A program made the position numbers and the translations under genes. Of a stretch of 5,315 nt of DNA, positions 1 through 4,267 are shown piece by piece. The stretch spans positions 1-5,315 of the forward strand of contig CADCRD010000101.1 of the NCBI GenBank assembly GCA_902803725.1. The letters are read 5' to 3'. This stretch comes from an uncultured Eubacteriales bacterium. Lineage in GTDB: Bacteria > Bacillota > Clostridia > Peptostreptococcales > Anaerovoracaceae. The stretch's first letter is position 1. Each line of letters begins with the position of its first letter. The notes under the pieces were generated by a model that was not told the DNA's origin, searched no databases, and saw only the letters and a list, made by a program, of their open reading frames with translations.

Positions 1-534
1 AGTCTGAGAGCAGTTGAGAAATACATAGCTGAACGGTTTTCGTTTCCCGAGATCTGCTATTTTTCATCAAGTTTTGGTGCCTATCTGACTCTTCTCAGCT
101 TTACAAAAAACAGATATTCCATACATGAACACCGTGGCAGCAGGGCATTTCTTCGCAGTGCAGCAGTCAACATGCCGGATCTGTTCACAAAGGATCCTGA
201 CCCGGAGGTGCTGAGGATATTAGGAGAACAAGGAGCTTATACTATCATGGACGCAGGTCCGGCGCCTGTAAGGATCACACAGCAGTTCTTTGATGAACTG
301 AAAGAAAACGATCTGTTCAAGGAGGCAGCGGAGATTCCTTTTGATGATCTTGATATTCAGATGGTGCATGGCGAAAAAGACATGGTCATCGCTCCTGAGG
401 CTGCAAAGAGATTTGCTGAAGAAAACGGTATTCCTCTTGTTATGTTCGATGGAGAAGATCACACTCTTTCGACGCATCCCGTGACGCCTGCCAGGGTCTC
501 AGAGCTGGCGATAAAGTGTTTTAAAAAGAAATGA
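1..534 (+). CDS. alpha/beta hydrolase, 3' part (start outside window)
   Basis: The frame is open from base 1 to a TGA at 532-534, giving the last 177 residues of a protein whose N-terminus lies outside the window. The fold is recognisable from three elements in the right order. A nucleophile elbow Ser-Ser-Ser-Phe-Gly (window residues 22-26) follows a hydrophobic strand, with Ser24 as predicted nucleophile. The acid loop is HGEKDMVI, with Asp127. The motif GEDHTL holds His154. Substrate cannot be told from sequence; such proteins are usually serine esterases, lipases or acyl-peptide-type hydrolases in the cytoplasm. The elbow has Ser where the common G-x-S-x-G has its first Gly, which is tolerated in the fold because only a small residue is needed. 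No signal peptide can be judged. It is the only gene here upstream of the dehydrogenase-like gene, and a hairpin with a U run begins about 95 bases after its stop. Fold call firm, function open. Confidence 0.8.
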   Translation, partial: SLRAVEKYIAERFSFPEICYFSSSFGAYLTLLSFTKNRYSIHEHRGSRAFLRSAAVNMPDLFTKDPDPEVLRILGEQGAYTIMDAGPAPVRITQQFFDELKENDLFKEAAEIPFDDLDIQMVHGEKDMVIAPEAAKRFAEENGIPLVMFDGEDHTLSTHPVTPARVSELAIKCFKKK

Positions 535-628
535 CCGGTCTGTGAAATTCAGAAGAGAGATTATACGTAATGAAATGCGGTGCATATTTGCGGCGGCATT
601 GATGTTATATTTTTTGCAAACAGCATTG

Positions 629-658
629 CTCTTCAGGCATCTTAGGAAGAGTTTTTTT
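629..658 (+). terminator. hairpin plus U run: terminator or attenuator before the dehydrogenase gene
   Basis: CTCTTC (629-634) pairs with GAAGAG (646-651) around an 11-base loop, followed by seven T (652-658). This has the form of a weak intrinsic terminator for the hydrolase transcript. It ends two bases before the TTG start at 661, and its 3' arm is part of the purine-rich stretch AGGAAGAG that would be the ribosome-binding site of the next gene. It could therefore be a terminator, an attenuator or a site-occluding hairpin. The six-pair stem and large loop keep confidence moderate. Confidence 0.5.
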
Positions 659-660
659 AT

Positions 661-1761
661 TTGGAAAAAATACGTGGGATGCGTGCGCCGCTGAAGTATG
701 TACAGTCGAAGAATTCATTGCTGCTTTTTTATAATGAAATGGGATATATGGGTAAACGCTGGCTCTTTATATGTTCAAACAGCGGATACAGGAACTGCCA
801 TGACAAGATCGAGCAGAGTTTTGCCGGACAGGATGATTACCGGCGCTATGAAGTGTTTGGAGGTGTATCCAGCAGAAGCGAGGTTCGCAGAATGCAGGAT
901 ATCGTCGAAGAAGATGATATAGATGTTGTAGTGGGAGTCGGCGGAGGAGCCGCGATAGATACAGCCAAAGCAACTGCTTATTATTAAGGTAAACGTGTAA
1001 TAAGTGTGCCGACAGTTGTGGCTACAGATGCACCATGCACAGGGCTTTCAGTAATCTACAATGATGACGGAAGCTTTGATCAGTATCTGTTTTATCCGCA
1101 GAACCCTGATGCTGTTATAGTCGACACACAGGTGATCGCCAATGCGCCTGTCAAATTCCTGATCGACGGCATGGGAGATGCTTTGGGGACATATTTTGAG
1201 GGGCTGGCTTCTTTGAGGACAGAATCTCCCAGTCTGGAAGGCATAGGTATTACAAGAAGCGGGATGGCTCTTGCAAAATGCTGCTACGATACACTGGTGG
1301 ATTATGGATCTCAGGCTGTCACTGCCTGCGAACATAACGTTGTAACGCCTGCGCTGGAAGCCATAGTGGAAGCAAATGTATATCTGTCAGGTGTTGGGGC
1401 AGATAATGTCAACTGTGCAGGAGCACATTCTTTCTATAATGGTGTGACGTCACTGGGAGGACACAAGGCTTCTCATGGCGCCTGTGTTGCGTTTGGCACC
1501 CTGGTCCAGCTGATTTTAGAAGGGGCGGTAAAGGAACTGTTCGAAGAGGTCCAGTCGTTCTGCCTGGAAGTCGGATTACCTGTGACTCTGGAGGAACTCA
1601 GCCTCTCGTGTGATGATGAAGAGGCTCTCAGAACGATTGCAGAAAATGCCTGCGCAGAAGGCGAAACCATTCACAACCTCGCAGGTGATGTTACGCCGGA
1701 TGAACTGTATGCAGCGATCATTGCCGCTGATGCTATGGGGAAAGAAGCAAAGCAGAGGTAA
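661..1761 (+). pseudogene. gldA: glycerol dehydrogenase-like gene interrupted by an in-frame TAA stop
   Basis: This matches GldA-type members of the iron-containing alcohol dehydrogenase superfamily, which oxidise glycerol to dihydroxyacetone with NAD+ and bind zinc. Both halves lie in one frame, and the total of 366 codons is close to E. coli GldA (367 residues). From memory of the E. coli protein, the first 109 codons after KYVQ align without gaps. Recognisable parts are KYVQ near the start, FGG, the NAD-binding glycine loop VGVGGGAAID, TDAPC, then metal ligands Asp173 (GMGDAL), His256 (GAHSFYNG) and His272 (SHGACVAFG), and AEGETIHN near the C-terminus. Codon 109 (985-987) is TAA, between AYY and GKRV. 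Leucine is common there, and TTA to TAA is a single change. The stop leaves 108 residues without the catalytic domain. The TTG at 661 is preferred over ATG 679 because it gives the usual N-terminal length. Restart at GTG 1006 is possible but the nearest purine run, AAGG, is 16 bases away. A sequencing error would restore an intact gene. Confidence 0.85.
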
Positions 1762-1788
1762 ATCAAAGACGAAACGAAGAATATTCAA

Positions 1789-1818
1789 AAGGGGGCTGAC
1801 CGACAGTCCCCTTCTTTT
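1789..1818 (+). terminator. strong intrinsic terminator after the dehydrogenase-like gene
   Basis: AAGGGGGCTG (1789-1798) and CAGTCCCCTT (1804-1813) form a ten-pair stem with one G-U pair and a five-base loop, followed by CTTTT. It starts 27 bases after the TAA at 1759-1761 and ends the hydrolase/dehydrogenase block. The intact terminator suggests the gene was transcribed until recently, or still is. Confidence 0.85.
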
Positions 1819-1847
1819 GGTCTGGATGGATCAATTGCGTTATTTGA

Positions 1848-1856
1848 TGATATAAT
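1848..1856 (+). promoter_or_regulatory. possible extended -10 promoter upstream of tRNA-Leu
   Basis: TGA-TATAAT is a perfect -10 hexamer (1851-1856) with the TGn extension (1848-1850). No good -35 stands 16-18 bases upstream; TTGCGT at 1835-1840 is too close. Extended -10 promoters can work without a -35, so this may be a second promoter 43 bases upstream of the main tRNA promoter. It could also be chance in an AT-rich stretch. Confidence 0.4.
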
Positions 1857-1870
1857 GCTGAAAAGAAAAG

Positions 1871-1899
1871 ATGACAAATTCGGGTGCAGATGGTATAAT
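1871..1899 (+). promoter_or_regulatory. main sigma-A promoter of tRNA-Leu
   Basis: The -35 is ATGACA (1871-1876, five of six consensus bases), the spacer is 17 bases, and the -10 is TATAAT (1894-1899), preceded by TGG, which supplies the extended -10 TG. Transcription should begin near 1906, about eight bases before the mature tRNA 5' end at 1914. This is the best promoter in the window and suits a heavily transcribed tRNA gene. Confidence 0.85.
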
Positions 1900-1913
1900 T
1901 TTCTTTGTTATAA

Positions 1914-1996
1914 GCGCCAGTGGTGGAATTGGCAGACACGCTAGATTTAGGATCTAGTGCGAGAGCGTGGGGGTTCAAGTCCCTCCTGGCGCACCA
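1914..1996 (+). tRNA. tRNA-Leu (anticodon UAG)
   Basis: This is a class II tRNA with every arm visible. The acceptor GCGCCAG (1914-1920) pairs with CTGGCGC (1986-1992). The discriminator is A1993 and CCA is encoded at 1994-1996. The anticodon stem CTAGA/TCTAG (1941-1945, 1953-1957) encloses loop TTTAGGA, with anticodon TAG at 1948-1950, reading CUA and other CUN leucine codons. The long variable arm (from about 1958 to 1968) is typical of leucine tRNAs. The T arm GGGGG/CCCTC holds loop TTCAAGT (1974-1980). It has its own promoter and is followed by a hairpin. Confidence 0.97.
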
Positions 1997-1999
1997 GTA

Positions 2000-2030
2000 A
2001 AGCCTTGCGGTCTTTATGACTGCAAGGTTT
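2000..2030 (+). terminator. hairpin terminator after tRNA-Leu, short U tail
   Basis: CCTTGCGGTC (2003-2012) pairs with GACTGCAAGG (2018-2027) through ten pairs including one G-U, with loop TTTAT. Three weaker pairs (2000-2002 with 2028-2030) extend it. It begins four bases after the tRNA CCA. The tail is only TTT followed by ATC, so termination may be incomplete. The downstream PH-domain gene starts 40 bases later with no clear promoter of its own, and read-through from the tRNA promoter could supply it. Confidence 0.6.
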
Positions 2031-2054
2031 ATCAGTAAATAATGGGATGTATGG

Positions 2055-2062
2055 AAAAGGAG
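2055..2062 (+). promoter_or_regulatory. ribosome-binding site fixing the PH-protein start at 2071
   Basis: AAAAGGAG lies eight bases before ATG 2071, an ideal spacing. The in-frame ATG at 2047 lies upstream of this site and has no comparable sequence before it, so 2071 is the likely start. Confidence 0.8.
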
Positions 2063-2070
2063 CCTGGAAA

Positions 2071-2442
2071 ATGAATAACGATATTATCTGGAGACAGAGA
2101 AAACGCCTGTGGTGCAGACTGCCGTGGACATTCACGATATACAGTTTTTCAAAAGACAGATTCTTCGTTGAAAAGGGCATGCTGTCAAAGAAATATGAAG
2201 AACTGAGATTTTACAGAGTTCTGGATATTTCAATGCAAAAATCTTTTCTGCAGAGAATTTTCGGTCTGGGCAGCATTTTTCTGATGAGTAATGATAAGGA
2301 TACACCCAATCTTGAGATAAAGAATATCCCGGATGTTGAGCGGGTCAGAGACAAGCTTTCAGATACGATCGAAAAGGCCCGCAACGAAAAGAGGGTACGC
2401 GTCGGCGAATTTCTGGAAGGTGATGATGCGGTGATATTCTGA
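2071..2442 (+). CDS. small bacterial PH-domain protein
   Basis: This 123-residue protein resembles the bacterial pleckstrin-homology-like family (bPH_2, as in YdbS/YdbT). The domain runs from about residue 18 to 98: a strand-rich start (WTFTIYSFSKDRFFVEKG), the typical segment with FYRVLDISMQKSFLQRIFG, then GSIFLMSNDKDTPNLEIKNIPD, and a closing helix (VERVRDKLSDTIEKARN). The Ser/Asn-Asp followed by a Thr-Pro turn and the I-x-N-I-P-D before the last helix are characteristic. No membrane segment or signal peptide is visible, unlike YdbS-type proteins, so this is a soluble single-domain form ending in an acidic tail (GEFLEGDDAVIF). The ligand and role are unknown for such stand-alone members. 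A strong ribosome-binding site precedes ATG 2071. The gene follows tRNA-Leu without an obvious promoter and ends before a palindromic terminator facing the convergent panE-like gene. Confidence 0.8.
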   Translation: MNNDIIWRQRKRLWCRLPWTFTIYSFSKDRFFVEKGMLSKKYEELRFYRVLDISMQKSFLQRIFGLGSIFLMSNDKDTPNLEIKNIPDVERVRDKLSDTIEKARNEKRVRVGEFLEGDDAVIF

Positions 2443-2471
2443 TCTGATATCATCATTTATGAGAGAAGAGT

Positions 2472-2506
2472 AACAGAACGGGTTTTAAAACCCGTTCTGT
2501 TTGTTT
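2472..2506 (+). terminator. perfect-palindrome terminator between convergent genes
   Basis: The stretch 2472-2501 is a perfect inverted repeat centred between 2486 and 2487, with arms running AACAGAACGGGTTTT and its complement. It is followed on the plus strand by TGTTT, so with the last stem bases the tail reads TTTGTTT. It should terminate the PH-domain gene. Because it is symmetric it can also form in minus-strand RNA, but the sequence after it there has no U run. It overlaps the last codons and TAA of the convergent reductase gene. Confidence 0.85.
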
Positions 2507-3417
2507 ATAACATTAAGTATCAGGCTGACCATGTCGCAGTAAGGGGTTTTAAGGCCCAACAGACGGCTGCGGCGAATGATCTCGTCTGCCAGTATGTCGA
2601 CTTCCATACGCCTTTTCATCAGACGATCCTGCATGATCGATGGCATACATGCCGGATCGATGTTCATCGCGGCGGCGGATATATCATCCATATATTCGTC
2701 TGCATTTTTGACTCCCGCAGCACGCGCTACGGGGATACATTCTTTCAGCAGGCCTTTTGCGAGGGTCATGGCCTCGGGAGCATTGTGGAATACAGAATAA
2801 TCAGTCCCGAATACCGCACATGCCTCATTGAATGAAACGATCAGGATGCATTTGCGCCAGTAGTCATACAGCATATCTTCTTTGATACCATACCCGATGC
2901 CGGCTCTTGAAAAGAATTCGTCCAGCAGGCCGACCTGCTCATCATCGTTCGGATTTCCCAGACTGCCAAAGAACAGGTTGTTGATATTGGTGTCATAGAC
3001 TTCGCCATTGAGATTCTTTACTCCATCGCCTAAATATACCATGTAGATGACATGGCCGGCTCCGTATTTTTCGATCGCCAGTTCCTCAAAGGAAACACCG
3101 TTCATGAGAGAAGCGATAATGGTATCGTCGCCCACATATCCTTCGATCATGTTCAGAGCCATATGCATCCCGTTTGATTTGGTACATACGAGGATCAGGT
3201 CCATCGGCTCTTTTTCAGCGTCTGATGTTTTGGGAAGGACATAATTAAAACTGCACTTTTCACCGTTCAATATTCGGCCGTCCTTTTCGTAACGCTGTTT
3301 TCTTTCTTCGTCGACCAGTACAAAAACTTCGGTGTTCTCAGTTTTCTGAAATGCATCGGCATAAAGTGTTCCCAAAGCGCCCAGGCCTACTATCATAACT
3401 CTTCTTATCTTATTCAT
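2485..3417 (-). CDS. panE: ketopantoate reductase family protein (ApbA/PanE)
   Basis: PanE reduces 2-dehydropantoate to pantoate with NADPH in the cytoplasm, the committed step toward coenzyme A. This 310-residue protein is the usual length or slightly longer. It has the N-terminal Rossmann motif VGLGALG (Gly11, Gly13, Gly16), CTK with Lys80, and MNG with Asn106. The C-terminal helical domain carries YWRK with Lys189, in the position of the catalytic lysine, FNEA with Asn197, and SIMQD...RRMEVD with Ser260, Asp264 and Glu272, matching the substrate-binding Ser and catalytic Glu of E. coli PanE. All the key residues are thus present. Paralogues acting on other 2-keto acids exist, so the exact substrate is inferred. 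The start ATG has AAGGGA (3423-3428) five bases upstream on the minus strand. It follows yqeY by 22 bases and is probably co-transcribed. Its stop lies inside the terminator palindrome of the convergent PH gene. Confidence 0.85.
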   Translation of the reverse strand: MNKIRRVMIVGLGALGTLYADAFQKTENTEVFVLVDEERKQRYEKDGRILNGEKCSFNYVLPKTSDAEKEPMDLILVCTKSNGMHMALNMIEGYVGDDTIIASLMNGVSFEELAIEKYGAGHVIYMVYLGDGVKNLNGEVYDTNINNLFFGSLGNPNDDEQVGLLDEFFSRAGIGYGIKEDMLYDYWRKCILIVSFNEACAVFGTDYSVFHNAPEAMTLAKGLLKECIPVARAAGVKNADEYMDDISAAAMNIDPACMPSIMQDRLMKRRMEVDILADEIIRRSRLLGLKTPYCDMVSLILNVINKQNGF

Positions 3418-3439
3418 ATCATTCCCTTTCCCTGCGGTG

Positions 3440-3877
3440 CTATTTGCAGAGTTCAGAGACCAGCTTGTTGATCATTTTACCATCGGCCTTGCCTTTGAAC
3501 TCCGGCATAACCGTTTTCATGATCATACCCTTGTTGCCCGTCGCGATCACGTCCGAAAACTTTTCTTCGATGATCTTCCTGACTTCGTCTTCCGACATCA
3601 TCTTCGGCGCATACTCGCTGATCACATCGTAAGTGAATTTGTATCCCTCCATGAGGTCCTGTCTGTCTGCCGGGCAGGAATCAAGCTGCTCTTTAGCAGT
3701 TTTCTGGGACTTCAGGATGACTTTGTCGACTAATTCTTCCGTGATATCATCACGCGCGCCGGCGTCGATGGCTGCTTTTTTTACGTCAGCCACGAGCGTT
3801 GCTATCGCATCCTTGCGGGGCTTGTCATGGGCCTTCATAGCCGCGATCATATCTTTCTGCAAAACTTCGAATTTCAT
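3440..3877 (-). CDS. yqeY: GatB/YqeY domain-containing protein
   Basis: This 145-residue soluble protein has the length and layout of the YqeY family. A helical N-terminal half begins with MKFEVLQKDMIAAMKAHDKPRKDAIATL, where the DK-x-R-x-x-x-I-x-x-L pattern is typical. The C-terminal half (residues about 96-145) has DEVRKIIEEKFSDV, GMIMKTVMPEFKGKADGKMINKLVSEL; the M-P-x-x-K-G-K-A-D-G-K run is the family signature. The domain is shared with the tail of GatB, the amidotransferase that makes Gln-tRNA, and is linked to tRNA binding there. The function of free YqeY is not settled. GAAGGGA (3884-3890) lies six bases upstream of the ATG on the minus strand. It is the first gene of a likely two-gene operon with the panE-like gene. 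A GC-rich hairpin (3906-3931) lies in its probable leader. Confidence 0.92.
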   Translation of the reverse strand: MKFEVLQKDMIAAMKAHDKPRKDAIATLVADVKKAAIDAGARDDITEELVDKVILKSQKTAKEQLDSCPADRQDLMEGYKFTYDVISEYAPKMMSEDEVRKIIEEKFSDVIATGNKGMIMKTVMPEFKGKADGKMINKLVSELCK

Positions 3878-3905
3878 GATATATCCCTTCTTTCTCTTTG
3901 TATTT

Positions 3906-3931
3906 TGCGGCCCGCATCTTTGCGGACCGCA
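3906..3931 (-). promoter_or_regulatory. GC-rich hairpin in the yqeY leader (possible bidirectional terminator)
   Basis: Bases 3906-3916 pair with 3921-3931 around a four-base loop: eleven positions, GC-rich. One position is C-A in plus-strand RNA but U-G in minus-strand RNA, so the stem is fully paired only in the minus transcript, the yqeY direction. There it is not followed by a U run. On the plus strand it is followed by ATGATATTTTT, a terminator-like tail, but no plus-strand gene lies upstream. It is either a leader hairpin of the yqeY operon or a stop for antisense transcription. Confidence 0.55.
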
Positions 3932-3945
3932 TGATATTTTTCTCT

Positions 3946-3974
3946 ATTTTATTCCCATTTGCGATTTCCTGCAA
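3946..3974 (-). promoter_or_regulatory. yqeY: candidate promoter of the yqeY-panE operon
   Basis: On the minus strand TTGCAG (3974-3969) is followed after 17 bases by TAAAAT (3951-3946). The -10 matches five of six consensus bases and the -35 matches only its TTG half. A start near 3939 would give a leader of about 60 bases beginning with the GC-rich hairpin. The promoter overlaps the end of the short hydrophobic reading frame, so it would compete with that frame being a real gene or be internal to its transcript. Confidence 0.35.
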
Positions 3975-4056
3975 GAACAATAGCAGACAAAAGCATCAGT
4001 ATTGCCATAAGAGAAAGCAAGATAAGAATTGCTGACAAAGGCAGGTGTGAAAACAA
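3949..4056 (-). CDS. possible small hydrophobic peptide, 35 residues, start uncertain
   Basis: This minus-strand frame would encode, from TTG 4056, a polar start MFSHLPLS, a hydrophobic helix from about residue 9 to 29 rich in Leu, Ile, Met and Ala, and a polar end GNRKWE before TAA. That is the shape of a single-pass small membrane protein, as seen in type I toxins and other bacterial micropeptides. TTG has no well-placed ribosome-binding site. The nearby ATG (4063-4061) does have one: AGAGG, eight bases upstream. But it is one base out of frame, and its own frame gives a 39-residue peptide without character. Dropping one T from the CTTG after the second codon would join ATG to the hydrophobic frame and give 37 residues starting MSLFSHLP. 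So this is a frameshifted small gene, a sequencing error, a weak TTG gene, or chance in T-rich DNA. I do not recognise the peptide. Confidence 0.3.
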   Translation of the reverse strand: MFSHLPLSAILILLSLMAILMLLSAIVLAGNRKWE

Positions 4057-4154
4057 GACTCATAGTGACAACCTCTAAACTTTATGAAGTACGGATATTT
4101 CATGTCAGACCCTTTCGATCTGTCTTTCTCTTGACTGAGTGGGTGATGCCGGTA

Positions 4155-4182
4155 TTGACGTTAAGATATCAGAAGGTATAAT
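4155..4182 (+). promoter_or_regulatory. sigma-A promoter of the homocysteine methyltransferase gene
   Basis: TTGACG (4155-4160, five of six) is followed after 16 bases by a perfect TATAAT (4177-4182). Transcription should start near 4189, leaving a leader of about 79 bases before GTG 4268. No operator or riboswitch is recognisable around it. Confidence 0.8.
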
Positions 4183-4250
4183 GCCTGTAACGAATAAAAA
4201 GCAAATCGGGATGCGATGAATGTACTTTGAAAGAAAAATGTGAAAAGAGA

Positions 4251-4258
4251 AAGGAAGG
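4251..4258 (+). promoter_or_regulatory. ribosome-binding site supporting the GTG start at 4268
   Basis: AAGGAAGG ends nine bases before GTG 4268. The protein from that GTG begins MERNKVVLLDGGMGTMLQ, which puts the family motif DGGMGT at residue 10, as expected for this domain, so the GTG start is well supported. Confidence 0.8.
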
Positions 4259-4267
4259 TAAAGATCT

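Larger units (their letters stand above)
3878..4267. other. 390-base divergent intergenic region between yqeY and the methyltransferase gene
   Basis: No confident protein gene lies here. On the minus strand it contains the yqeY ribosome-binding site, the hairpin at 3906-3931, a candidate promoter at 3946-3974 and a short hydrophobic reading frame (3949-4056). On the plus strand it contains a good promoter at 4155-4182 and a leader of about 79 bases for the methyltransferase gene. That leader is too short for a SAM (S-box) riboswitch and I see no T-box core in it. Confidence 0.6.

Noticed and set aside
571..603. Ten-codon reading frame with consecutive CGG Arg codons before the hairpin at 629-658, like a leader peptide.
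   Set aside because: No convincing ribosome-binding site, no repeated codon tied to glycerol or any regulatory logic, and no alternative antiterminator pairing was visible.
985..987. Programmed read-through or recoding at the TAA.
   Set aside because: Selenocysteine uses TGA and pyrrolysine TAG, and no structured element following the stop is apparent; a nonsense mutation or base error is simpler.
1006..1761. The second half of the dehydrogenase as an independent 251-residue gene from GTG 1006.
   Set aside because: It begins in mid-domain, right after the missing codon, in the same frame as the first half, and lacks a well-spaced ribosome-binding site.
2431..2452. Inverted repeat TGATAT...ATATCA around the PH-gene stop.
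   Set aside because: Six-base AT-rich arms next to a much stronger terminator; chance is sufficient.
3437..3983. Two plus-strand open frames (98 and 116 codons) opposite yqeY.
   Set aside because: They are antisense shadows of the well-supported yqeY gene, with no family resemblance and no ribosome-binding sites.
4079..4108. Minus-strand promoter CTGACA with CATAAA or TAAAGT before the small hydrophobic frame.
   Set aside because: The implied transcription start would fall at or within the AGAGG ribosome-binding site, and the -10 matches only four of six bases.
4105..4123. Short inverted repeat CAGA...TCTG upstream of the methyltransferase promoter.
   Set aside because: Only a short imperfect stem; no evidence that it is an operator or part of a riboswitch.
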